This document shows, one piece after another, positions 1 through 6,568 of a stretch of DNA of 9,986 nt. The stretch is from Candidatus Izemoplasmatales bacterium (GTDB lineage: Bacteria; Bacillota_I; Bacilli_A; Izemoplasmatales; Hujiaoplasmataceae). The translations under genes were made by a program, and so were the position numbers. The stretch lies in NCBI GenBank assembly GCA_028699855.1, contig JAQVTV010000025.1:1-9986 (forward strand), given 5' to 3'. A model generated the notes under the pieces. It was not told where the DNA came from, made no database searches, and saw only the letters and a list, made by a program, of their open reading frames with translations. Numbering within the stretch: the first letter of the stretch is position 1; the number at the start of each line of letters is the position of its first letter.

Positions 1-116
1 AGCTGTTCCATCTCGAAAACTTTCCCTTCATCATCGGAAAGTACAACGTTTGCTTCATTGTTTTCCGAAGTGACCAGTTCATAGATTTCTCGATCGGTCA
101 TTGCTTTTTTTGTCAT
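1..116 (-). CDS. DUF1292-like small protein, 5' part only
   Basis: The gene runs off the left edge; only the first 38 codons are seen. The ATG at 116 is preceded by a GGGGGC ribosome binding site at a suitable distance. The protein starts MTKKAMTDREIYELVTSEN and continues into a stretch (about residues 22-38) of the type NVVLSDDEGKVFEME. That hydrophobic strand, acidic turn and second strand resemble the opening of DUF1292 proteins (YrzB group of Bacillota), which are small, acidic and of unknown function. It lies 35 nt after the DUF2804 stop with no promoter or terminator visible between, so it is probably the distal gene of the same transcript. The family assignment rests on one short motif and is tentative; that a gene starts here is more secure. 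Confidence 0.55.
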   Translation of the reverse strand, partial: MTKKAMTDREIYELVTSENNEANVVLSDDEGKVFEMEQ

Positions 117-151
117 GATACGCCCCCTATGATTTTTTATTGTGTGAACTG

Positions 152-1171
152 CTAGTAATGGTTGGTGATTTGTTCCGCAAATCCTATGATTTGATCGAAT
201 GAGATTTTTTTCTGATTATCGAGAATCACATAACCAGAAAACAACCCGAACACCTGATGACCCAGATTCTTGATGATTCCAAGATTCATCGTGTCTTGAC
301 GGTCGATAATGGGCTTCATCTCCATTTTTAGTCTGCCTTTATTATCGGAAAACCTCCAAGTTTGGAGAAAATCAGCGCCATCGAATTCAAAAGTGACCTG
401 ATCCAGTTTATGCGCGACACCATCATAGAAAATCATGTTTTCCGATGCTTGCGATGTATCTCCAAATCCGTAGCCGAGATTGATCCCCAAACGCTTCCCC
501 GAAGCGACTCCAGAAAAGCTGGCCCAATACCATGTGTTCTTATAGGTCCAGACGCCTCTGCCCCAATCGAGCACGCTGAAACTGGATTCGGGTTTAAACA
601 CATGAAGTTGATCCCCGATCCGCACCGTGCCGGATGTGGGCATACAATTTATTTTTTGGTTGTAATAGAAAGCCAACGGGTGATTTTGCCAAGGGGTCGC
701 AATCACCATGGAATCGTCCTTCAAATCTTGTAGGACCAAGTCGACGACCAAATCTTTGTCTTTTTCGAAACGTGATATTTTCGCTTGTAGACGCCTCTCG
801 TCCGGGGTGCGAAGAAACTTGAACTCATATCCCTTTCCCGTGTAGGCACAATCCCCTTCTATCGACGAAGAAGGAAGCTTCAGTTTGCCAAAGACAAACC
901 AGAGTAACTTAGTCTTCTTGATATAGGTTTGATTCACAAAATCAAACACTGTCGCTGAAATCATGGCGCTATAGCCAAGATCCGCAATCACCAGCGCGAC
1001 GCCAAATTCCTTGTTGAGCGCAGCATAGTAATCCCATTCCTTGATTCGCCAGACCGACGCCTTGATATCCTTACGATGATAACGAAGCAATGGTTGGGTC
1101 GCATAGCCCGGTTGTGCCAGCGAGCCATGCGGATTCAACAGAGGACCGGGTTGTGTGATTCGATGCTGCAT
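152..1171 (-). CDS. DUF2804 family protein
   Basis: A 339-residue soluble protein without signal peptide or membrane segment. It matches the DUF2804 family as I recall it: an N-terminal ITQPGPLL motif (residues 5-12), WRIKEWDYY (41-49), DWGRG (202-206), a Gly-rich GYGFGD (233-238) and ENMIFYDG (244-251). The frame is open upstream to 1249, but the ATG at 1171 is chosen because the family begins at this MQ..ITQPGPLL segment and an AGGAGA site lies 8 nt upstream, whereas the 26 extra residues are unlike the family and overlap a promoter. The biochemical function is unknown. The Trp-rich, beta-rich composition loosely recalls lipocalin-like AttH/CrtC proteins that handle lipophilic ligands, but that is inference. 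It is the first gene of a probable two-gene unit with the DUF1292-like gene. Confidence 0.85.
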   Translation of the reverse strand: MQHRITQPGPLLNPHGSLAQPGYATQPLLRYHRKDIKASVWRIKEWDYYAALNKEFGVALVIADLGYSAMISATVFDFVNQTYIKKTKLLWFVFGKLKLPSSSIEGDCAYTGKGYEFKFLRTPDERRLQAKISRFEKDKDLVVDLVLQDLKDDSMVIATPWQNHPLAFYYNQKINCMPTSGTVRIGDQLHVFKPESSFSVLDWGRGVWTYKNTWYWASFSGVASGKRLGINLGYGFGDTSQASENMIFYDGVAHKLDQVTFEFDGADFLQTWRFSDNKGRLKMEMKPIIDRQDTMNLGIIKNLGHQVFGLFSGYVILDNQKKISFDQIIGFAEQITNHY

Positions 1172-1178
1172 GAAATCA

Positions 1179-1184
1179 TCTCCT
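1179..1184 (-). promoter_or_regulatory. Ribosome binding site fixing the DUF2804 start
   Basis: AGGAGA on the minus strand, 8 nt before the ATG at 1171. It decides between this start and the in-frame start 26 codons upstream, which has no comparable site. Confidence 0.75.
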
Positions 1185-1201
1185 ATTATCCTAGTGAATA
1201 T

Positions 1202-1207
1202 ATTATA
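1202..1207 (-). promoter_or_regulatory. -10 element for the DUF2804 gene
   Basis: A perfect TATAAT on the minus strand, 30 nt upstream of the chosen DUF2804 start. No good -35 is seen at 16-18 nt (the sequence there is T-rich, TGGTTT) and there is no TGn extension, so strength is uncertain. It lies just after the terminator of the upstream transporter gene, as expected for a separate transcription unit. Confidence 0.5.
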
Positions 1208-1261
1208 CCGCCAATCGATCAATAAAACCATAGAATCGTGCACATTCATCCTGAGTCAGAT

Positions 1262-1291
1262 AATCAAAAGCATCCCTGTTGAGGGATGCTT
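1262..1291 (-). terminator. Rho-independent terminator of the ESS transporter gene
   Basis: Perfect 10-bp stem AAGCATCCCT / AGGGATGCTT with a 4-nt CAAC loop on the minus strand, followed by a short T-rich stretch (TTGATT). It lies 25 nt after the transporter stop codon and before the DUF2804 promoter. The T-run is short, so some read-through is possible. Confidence 0.8.
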
Positions 1292-1316
1292 CATCACAAA
1301 GATTTTCGCTAATATT

Positions 1317-2984
1317 TTAAGTAGGCACCCGCTTGCTGCGAACAAGTAAAATGATGACCATGATCACCACATACAAGATACAGCCAAGCAACGCGATCCA
1401 TTCAAATAATGACTCATAAGGTTTCTGATAACCCAAAGACGGAAGCATCAAGAAGCCGAACAATGGCAATGCCATCGTAATGGCCGTTCCCGATCCCAGA
1501 ACCATCTCTTCCGCAACGGGAGATTCCAAATCACGGTCAATTCCTTTCAATAAAGCAATTCCGGTCGAAGCCACTCCGGATAACATTCCAAATAGGCCGA
1601 CAAAATATTCGTCCTTGAATGATGTATAGACCTTTCGCGTGATAAACCGGACATAGAACAGTGTTGCGATGCCACCCACAAGAGATATCACAAGTAACAA
1701 CAACCAGAACTCTTTGAGGAAATCCACAGTAATCGTTAATACTGCTCCGGTAATCATGATGTTGAAACAGAGCGAACTGATGTTGGAAAGAATATAGTCA
1801 TTCTTGATGAAGTTGAGGTTCCTTCCCTTTCGTTGCACTCTTCGTATGATTTTTTTATAGATGAGCGCGTAGGCAATACCGATAATGAAGTTGAACCCTT
1901 CTAGCAGACCGAAGATGGTACCTCCGATCGAACCAAGATTGACGAGGACTTTTTCGAGCAAGAACAAAGTCAACCACACCATGCCATAAATCAAAGAGAT
2001 GATAACGACCTGTGTGGTCAGGCCATCAAGAATGCTGATTTCTTTTACTGTGTCAATTTGAATGGAGGTCGTCTCCGATGACGACTCCTCGTAATTTTTC
2101 GGTTTGAGTCTTCCTTTGCGTCGCGATATGATATTTATGGCCAATACGCCGATCGTTCCGCCCCAAACAAACCCCAGAAAGGCATAGGATGCCCCCAGCG
2201 CGACTCCGTGTCCCCCGAGCATCGAAGACCACATATTGCCAAAACTCATGGCCAAACCCGGACCTTGGCCGAACCCCAGCGGCAATAACATCCCCGCTCC
2301 GACAAATTTGTCGGAAAAGAAAATGAGCACCAAGAGAATACCTATGAATCCCTGAAGCGCATATGTACTGGTGATGACCATCCCTGTCGACCAGATTTTA
2401 CGTTTGTTTTTGGTCTCCCCTTGCTTGAGCGCCAACGATATGAATCCCAACGCCAAAGCATGATATACGATCGCAACCATCTGGTCCAGATTGATGAGTG
2501 ATGCAGGAATCACTCCCGCTGTCTCGCCTACGTACGTTCCGATAAAACCACCTGGCGAGTCGCGAACGACGACGATATTCTCCCGTTGCAACTTCTCACT
2601 CAGTTTGAATGACATCGTCAAGCTACCGCTTGCATCAATGATTGAGGTGAACGCGCCACCCGTAGAGGGTTGATACGTCAATGTATCGTCCTCAATCTCA
2701 TAAGTACCATGTTCCTCGAAATAAAAGGTTTGACCCTTGTAGTCATAACTGCTCCGATAAGCGTATGAATCGGTTTCAAAGATGACTTGATAATCATAAA
2801 CAACATCGGCTCCCGGGGCAATCGATGTGTAGACCAGACTCAAAGTCAACCCGACCATACCACCAAGCAGTGCAGTAGGCAATACAATTCGATTTAAAAA
2901 CGGAAATTTTGTTTTGAGAATCTTTCCTACAAACAATAAAACGCCGATCAAGATAAAATAAATGATGATATCCCACTTTTCCAT
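1317..2984 (-). CDS. ESS-family sodium/glutamate-type symporter with a large extracellular insert
   Basis: A 555-residue multi-pass membrane protein. ESS-family (GltS-like) features appear twice, as expected for its inverted halves: a first half with LGFGQGPG (237-243) and GGHGVALGA (257-265), and a second half with GLFGMLSGVASTGIALL (463-479), D483 and SPVAEE (488-493). A hydrophilic cytoplasmic linker (about 288-318) separates the halves. Known members couple Na+ to uptake of glutamate or related acids; the substrate here cannot be told. GltS proteins are usually about 400 residues; much of the extra length is a beta-rich segment (about 60-143) between helices 2 and 3. Positive residues in the helix 1-2 loop and after helix 3 place it outside the cell. 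The ATG at 2984 has AAGGAG 9 nt upstream. The gene has its own promoter, long leader and terminator. Confidence 0.85.
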   Translation of the reverse strand: MEKWDIIIYFILIGVLLFVGKILKTKFPFLNRIVLPTALLGGMVGLTLSLVYTSIAPGADVVYDYQVIFETDSYAYRSSYDYKGQTFYFEEHGTYEIEDDTLTYQPSTGGAFTSIIDASGSLTMSFKLSEKLQRENIVVVRDSPGGFIGTYVGETAGVIPASLINLDQMVAIVYHALALGFISLALKQGETKNKRKIWSTGMVITSTYALQGFIGILLVLIFFSDKFVGAGMLLPLGFGQGPGLAMSFGNMWSSMLGGHGVALGASYAFLGFVWGGTIGVLAINIISRRKGRLKPKNYEESSSETTSIQIDTVKEISILDGLTTQVVIISLIYGMVWLTLFLLEKVLVNLGSIGGTIFGLLEGFNFIIGIAYALIYKKIIRRVQRKGRNLNFIKNDYILSNISSLCFNIMITGAVLTITVDFLKEFWLLLLVISLVGGIATLFYVRFITRKVYTSFKDEYFVGLFGMLSGVASTGIALLKGIDRDLESPVAEEMVLGSGTAITMALPLFGFLMLPSLGYQKPYESLFEWIALLGCILYVVIMVIILLVRSKRVPT

Positions 2985-2993
2985 TCAGTTACG

Positions 2994-2999
2994 CTCCTT
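2994..2999 (-). promoter_or_regulatory. Transporter ribosome binding site with possible upstream anti-SD
   Basis: AAGGAG, 9 nt before the transporter ATG. In the same leader the RNA of 3039-3045 (UUCCUUG) can pair with UAAGGAG (2994-3000), giving five Watson-Crick pairs plus two G-U pairs. This could mask the site. The pairing is read from the sequence; that it operates in the cell is inference. Confidence 0.5.
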
Positions 3000-3071
3000 A
3001 TTTCTCAGTCATTTTCGTGATTAGAATCGGGGGTGTCTCAAGGAAAATCGATAAAATCGTTCAAGTTCAAT

Positions 3072-3139
3072 GACATCTCTAACCATCGATCAGTGAAGGA
3101 TGGTTGTCCATGAAGCTCACAAGCATGCTTCTTGATGTC
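3072..3139 (-). ncRNA. Candidate structured leader RNA (three-way junction) of the ESS transporter
   Basis: In the minus-strand RNA three helices nest: P1 GACAUC/GAUGUC (3134-3139 with 3072-3077), P2 GAAGC/GCUUC (3127-3131 with 3112-3116, 10-nt loop) and P3 AACCAUC/GAUGGUU (3099-3105 with 3081-3087, 11-nt loop). All pairs are Watson-Crick. The P2 loop carries GUGA and the P3 loop UCAC, which could form a kissing contact. The element starts about 6 nt after the predicted transcript start and is followed by about 70 nt that include a possible anti-SD pairing. This is the architecture of a riboswitch or protein-bound leader, but the stems are short and I recognise no known class: the conserved purine-riboswitch junction bases are absent. 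A chance fold cannot be excluded from one sequence. Confidence 0.35.
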
Positions 3140-3151
3140 TTAACCAAATAG

Positions 3152-3160
3152 ATTATATCA
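3152..3160 (-). promoter_or_regulatory. Extended -10 promoter of the ESS transporter
   Basis: TGATATAAT on the minus strand, a perfect TATAAT with the TGn extension. No clear -35 is seen, which an extended -10 can tolerate. Transcription would start near 3145, leaving a leader of about 160 nt before the transporter ATG. Confidence 0.65.
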
Positions 3161-3193
3161 CACCTCTAGGGTCGATAGTCTTTTTTGTGTATT

Positions 3194-3210
3194 TTTAATA
3201 GAATACTAAA
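3194..3210. promoter_or_regulatory. 17-bp dyad, candidate operator
   Basis: TTTAATA, 3-nt spacer, TACTAAA: an interrupted dyad with six of seven positions symmetric in each arm. It covers the -35 position of the candidate promoter at 3225-3233 and lies about 35 bp upstream of the transporter -10. Arms of the form TTTA..TAAA occur in operators of metal-responsive repressors (DtxR/MntR and Fur/PerR families), which would suit the iron/manganese-exporter-like gene downstream. It matches no single consensus well, and AT-rich dyads arise easily by chance. Confidence 0.3.
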
Positions 3211-3224
3211 CACACATGACCTCT

Positions 3225-3233
3225 TGTTATAAA
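3225..3233 (+). promoter_or_regulatory. Candidate upstream promoter of the ferritin-like/VIT gene
   Basis: TGTTATAAA, an extended -10 with five of six TATAAT positions. No consensus -35; the -35 position falls in the dyad at 3194-3210. It would give a leader of about 70 nt. Confidence 0.35.
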
Positions 3234-3269
3234 AATAGAGCATCACGACTTCCTCTTCGAGACATCTCA

Positions 3270-3278
3270 TGATAGAAT
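3270..3278 (+). promoter_or_regulatory. Candidate proximal promoter of the ferritin-like/VIT gene
   Basis: TGATAGAAT, an extended -10 with five of six TATAAT positions, ending 30 nt before the chosen ATG. The -35 position at a 17-nt spacer is poor (TTCCTC), so it would depend on the TGn extension. Confidence 0.4.
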
Positions 3279-3308
3279 ATGAAATAGAACCCGATATAGG
3301 AAGTGAAA

Positions 3309-4178
3309 ATGATGATACCCAAAGAAATCCAGAAACATATCACAGTATTACAGAAAAATGAGATCACTGAATACCATGTCTATCAAAAGATTGCCAAGCG
3401 CATCAAAAACGATGAGAATCGCGCCATTTTGTTGTCCATCGCCGAACAAGAAAAGCAACACTATGATATCTGGACGACCCATATGGGAAAATCCCAGTCA
3501 CCGAACCGATTCCACATCTTCATTTTCAATCTACTGAGTGTAATCTTTGGCTATACCTTCACGCTAAAAATCATGGAACGAGGAGAAAACAAAGCAAAAA
3601 ATTATTATGCGTCGATCGCAGCCTATCTGCCGATTGCAGCGAAAATCGCCTCTGAGGAAGATGAACACGAAACCGCGTTGATTGCGATGCTCGATGAAGA
3701 GCGACTACAGTATGTGGGCTCCATGGTATTGGGATTGAACGATGCGCTTGTGGAATTATCGGGTACACTTGCCGGTCTTACATTCGCGCTCGCAAACACG
3801 ACTTTGATCAGCCTTTCCGGCCTCATTACCGGTATCGCGGCAAGTCTTTCCATGGCTGCGAGCGAGTATTTGAGCTCTAAAGCAGAAAACAAAAAAAACG
3901 CCTTGAAATCTGCTTTATATACCGGCGTAGCCTATATCATCACCGTCGTACTTCTCATTCTGCCCTATCTATTGATTCACAACCATTTTCTTGCTTTGGG
4001 AATCATGCTTGGTGTGGCGATCGTCGTGATTTTCGTATTCAACTTCTATATTTCCATCGCTAAAGACACGCCTTTCAAAAAGAGATTCTTGCAGATGTCA
4101 TCCATCAGCCTTGGCGTCGCTGCCATATCTTTCGGAATCGGCATTATCATCAAACTCGTTCTCGGCGTAGATGTATAA
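3309..4178 (+). CDS. Membrane-bound ferritin-like/VIT1 fusion (MbfA-like iron or manganese exporter)
   Basis: Residues are numbered from the upstream in-frame GTG at 3303, with the chosen start at residue 3. An N-terminal ferritin-like four-helix domain (about 5-135) carries a full di-iron ligand set: E23, E50-x-x-H53, E92 and E119-x-x-H122. A short hydrophobic stretch in it (72-88) is probably membrane-associated. A VIT1/CCC1 domain follows (about 138-291) with VLGLNDALVELSGTLAGL (142-159), the SMAASEYLSSKAE region (183-195) and about five membrane helices. In known MbfA/CCC1 proteins the cytoplasmic ferritin-like domain senses or oxidises Fe2+ and the membrane domain exports metal, guarding against iron overload and peroxide stress. 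AGGAAG (3298-3303) sits 5 nt before ATG 3309 and 8 nt before ATG 3312; it overlaps the GTG at 3303, so that start is unlikely. The gene is a single unit, divergent from the transporter. Confidence 0.85.
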   Translation: MMIPKEIQKHITVLQKNEITEYHVYQKIAKRIKNDENRAILLSIAEQEKQHYDIWTTHMGKSQSPNRFHIFIFNLLSVIFGYTFTLKIMERGENKAKNYYASIAAYLPIAAKIASEEDEHETALIAMLDEERLQYVGSMVLGLNDALVELSGTLAGLTFALANTTLISLSGLITGIAASLSMAASEYLSSKAENKKNALKSALYTGVAYIITVVLLILPYLLIHNHFLALGIMLGVAIVVIFVFNFYISIAKDTPFKKRFLQMSSISLGVAAISFGIGIIIKLVLGVDV

Positions 4179-4213
4179 AAAAAGCGCATCGATTCACAAT
4201 GAACGATGCGCTT
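4177..4213. terminator. Hairpin between convergent genes, strongest on the minus strand
   Basis: Perfect 10-bp stem AAGCGCATCG (4182-4191) / CGATGCGCTT (4204-4213) with a 12-nt loop that can add three pairs. On the minus strand it ends in seven T, 20 nt after the lipoprotein stop, so it is a strong terminator for the ABC operon. On the plus strand it directly follows the VIT gene stop but only two T follow the stem, so termination of that gene is probably weaker. Confidence 0.85.
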
Positions 4214-4232
4214 ATCAATGATGAACTACGAA

Positions 4233-6554
4233 CTACTCCTGAGGGAATGCGTTCGCTAGGATTGCTTGAACCGCATCTGGGAAACCAAGGATGCGTTCTT
4301 TTTGTGCTTGTGTCAAGGAGTCGACAGAATAAGTGCGGAATACGGATACTTCAGTAACGATGAAGTTCACTACATCTCCGATCGCAGCTTCGAACGGCGC
4401 TAAACTTTGTTCGCTGGCAAAAAGCATCAGCGCGACAAAATCGAGTAGGTCTTCTGCATCAAATACACTTGCGACCATTGCCAAGATATTGGCTTGTTCG
4501 GTAGTTGTGAGTATTTGATAGATGTACTCCGAGAAGAAGATGGCTTGTTGGAACGTATCATAGTCATGATCGTCTTCGTCGTAGCCTGTACTGCTTTGAT
4601 AATCCTCACCGTACAAGTTGACGTAATAAGCATGAATCTCTTCAAACATCGTGGCCAGTCCATCAGCCATTTCTTGATCCACCACGACACCGATGCCGTT
4701 TTGGATGAGTGTCAAGAAACGTGGGAGTAGGGCGGTGACCAATGCTTCGATGTCGGCAATGATTTCATCTGATTCATCCTCCAACATGTCCATCATATTG
4801 GGGAGCAAAATATTAGGAATTCCGAGCGAAACCAAGAATGAAGCCACGACCTCTGCATCATCTGAATCCAAATCTTCGATGATCGCATTCATTAGCAGCA
4901 ATACTTCTCTGATTACGTCCACATTAGCGAGTTGGCGTTCATAATCGAACTCGGTCCAGTTATCGTATTCTTCATCAAGAATGTTGTTATACCAAGATTC
5001 CACATTGACATAATCGGTTCCATCAAAATAGAAATCCCAATCATATCTGAATGCTTGCAAAATCATGATCGCTCTCAATAATTCGCCTTCGGTCGCAATC
5101 AGATGATCCATAATCTTTTCTAAGGATTGAAGCAGTAGTTCCCTAAAGGATTCCACGACTTCATAATCGAGATTTTGGATGATCATCAATAACATCATTT
5201 GAGCCATGGACATTCCAGTATCAGGATCTTCTATATCTCCTACCTGGGCACCGACCGTCGCAATCATGTCATTGAAGAGCGCTAATTTTTCGCTTGCAGT
5301 GAACACTTGGTCGATTTGTGAGAACAGCACCGCGTTCTCATCAATGTAATTGCGTACATATTGAAGATTGAGAACTGTGATATCGACAGCTTGCAATTGT
5401 GCTTGTGATGTGGCTAGAATCGTTTTCAACGAATTGATGTAATTGGCGTCGATGATATCGATCAACGCAATGATTGCTTGCAAATACAAGCGGTGCTCGA
5501 CTGCATATTTGGCATCGAATGAAGCGACGGGAAATGATATTTCTGATCCCGATAACGCCTCAGAAGCCGCGATCATGACATGATATACCAACACGATGTG
5601 ATCGGTTGTGGGTAGATTATCTGTCAATATCGATACGATCTCATCTTTGAGCAGAATGACTTCCGCAGTATTGAGCGTTGATAGATCCTCGGTTTCCATC
5701 AACCCCATAAGGCTGGTCAAGAAGCTGTTGGTCACATCTTCCTGGAAAGCGATGAAGTTTTCGATCGTTGCCACGACAGCGAGAACGATTTCATCATGGT
5801 TGTCTTCAACCATATCGAGCATCGCTTGATACATGTCTGCTTCTTCTTGATCGTAAGCATCATCAATCATCATCTGGAGATACCCTGGTAAGACACCCAC
5901 GACAATAGCGCTAACGATCGCTTCGAAATTGACATCTGATGCAAGTAATCCCTTCACGAGTGTATTGCCATCGAGCATATCCTCGACTTCATCCATGTCA
6001 CCCATAAATGTCTGAATCAAAGTGACTGTCGCATCAAAATCAGCGGCCGTCATGCCTTTGCGCACCAATTCTGCTGCAAAGTCTTCCATGCCTGTCATAT
6101 CCATCGTTTCAAGTTGCGCGATGATGGCGGTGACTTCTTGAGCCGCATTCGCCACAAAAGCAACCGAAGCACTCAACACGGAGTCCGCTTGACCTGTCGG
6201 TGCAAGTGCCTTCACTTGGAAGATGAACTGATCTCCGGATAGTGATGTGAAATCATATGTGGTGGTTGTCACAGTTGTCTGTTGTGTGCCGTTCACATAG
6301 ATGACATATCCGGTTGCGCCGGTGACTGCGCTCCAACTTAAAACATTTCCGGCGATTGATAACCCGCTCGGGGCTTCGATTTGCTCAACAACCGGGACTG
6401 TAGGTGCTAGTGTGGTCGGAGCTTGAGTCGACGGGGCTTGTGTGGTCGGACCTGCGGTAATCAGGTCAGTGCTTTGTCCGTTACATCCCATAATCACAAA
6501 GGCCGCCACAAGAAACATGCCCAAAATCAGAAATTTCCTCATTGCTTGTTTCAT
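4233..6554 (-). CDS. Large acidic lipoprotein with an FN3-like domain, partner of the ABC transporter
   Basis: A 773-residue surface lipoprotein of unrecognised family. Order: lipoprotein signal peptide (1-23) with lipobox VIMG-C24; a Thr/Pro/Gln linker of pentapeptide repeats (37-51); one fibronectin type III-like domain (about 60-136, with the WSAVTGATGYVIYVNG core); then about 630 residues that look almost all helical, very Asp/Glu-rich and Lys-poor, with no motif I can name. Residues 211-270 and 568-613 look alike, suggesting an old internal duplication. A Tyr/Asp-rich stretch (647-668) interrupts the helices. After Sec export and lipidation of C24 it should be anchored outside the membrane. 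The start at 6554 is chosen because AAGGAGG lies 7 nt upstream and the signal peptide then has normal length; the frame opens 12 codons earlier. It is last in the ABC operon, 13 nt after the permease stop, so it is likely a substrate-capture, scaffold or adaptor subunit. That role is inferred from position. Confidence 0.8.
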   Translation of the reverse strand: MKQAMRKFLILGMFLVAAFVIMGCNGQSTDLITAGPTTQAPSTQAPTTLAPTVPVVEQIEAPSGLSIAGNVLSWSAVTGATGYVIYVNGTQQTTVTTTTYDFTSLSGDQFIFQVKALAPTGQADSVLSASVAFVANAAQEVTAIIAQLETMDMTGMEDFAAELVRKGMTAADFDATVTLIQTFMGDMDEVEDMLDGNTLVKGLLASDVNFEAIVSAIVVGVLPGYLQMMIDDAYDQEEADMYQAMLDMVEDNHDEIVLAVVATIENFIAFQEDVTNSFLTSLMGLMETEDLSTLNTAEVILLKDEIVSILTDNLPTTDHIVLVYHVMIAASEALSGSEISFPVASFDAKYAVEHRLYLQAIIALIDIIDANYINSLKTILATSQAQLQAVDITVLNLQYVRNYIDENAVLFSQIDQVFTASEKLALFNDMIATVGAQVGDIEDPDTGMSMAQMMLLMIIQNLDYEVVESFRELLLQSLEKIMDHLIATEGELLRAIMILQAFRYDWDFYFDGTDYVNVESWYNNILDEEYDNWTEFDYERQLANVDVIREVLLLMNAIIEDLDSDDAEVVASFLVSLGIPNILLPNMMDMLEDESDEIIADIEALVTALLPRFLTLIQNGIGVVVDQEMADGLATMFEEIHAYYVNLYGEDYQSSTGYDEDDHDYDTFQQAIFFSEYIYQILTTTEQANILAMVASVFDAEDLLDFVALMLFASEQSLAPFEAAIGDVVNFIVTEVSVFRTYSVDSLTQAQKERILGFPDAVQAILANAFPQE
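6402..6446 (-). repeat. Three 15-bp units coding TTQAP-type pentapeptides
   Basis: Three tandem units encode TTQAP, STQAP and TTLAP just after the lipid-anchored cysteine. TGTGGTCGG recurs at 6411 and 6441, a 30-bp spacing. This is a flexible surface linker; the near-identical units could change number by slippage or recombination. Confidence 0.75.
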
Positions 6555-6561
6555 AAAAAAT

Positions 6562-6568
6562 CCTCCTT
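6562..6568 (-). promoter_or_regulatory. Strong ribosome binding site overlapping the permease stop
   Basis: AAGGAGG, 7 nt before the lipoprotein ATG. Its first base is shared with the TAA stop of the permease (6568-6570), so a ribosome finishing the permease sits on it. This suggests translational coupling. Confidence 0.8.

Noticed and set aside
362..733. Open frame of 123 codons on the plus strand inside the DUF2804 gene
   Set aside because: It is antisense to a well-supported family gene, lacks a ribosome binding site and has no recognisable protein features.
1172..1249. N-terminal extension of 26 residues on the DUF2804 protein
   Set aside because: It covers the TATAAT and the ribosome binding site, is unlike the family start, and is probably only an upstream open stretch.
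2794..2976. 60-codon frame on the minus strand overlapping the transporter start
   Set aside because: Out of frame within the transporter; the transporter frame has the better ribosome binding site and clear membrane helices.
3072..3139. Purine riboswitch as identity of the three-way junction
   Set aside because: Overall shape is similar, but the conserved junction bases (UAUA and UUUCUACC-type segments) are absent and the downstream gene is not a purine gene.
3623..3892. Antisense frame within the ferritin-like/VIT gene
   Set aside because: Ser/Ala-rich shadow translation opposite a clear MbfA-like coding sequence.
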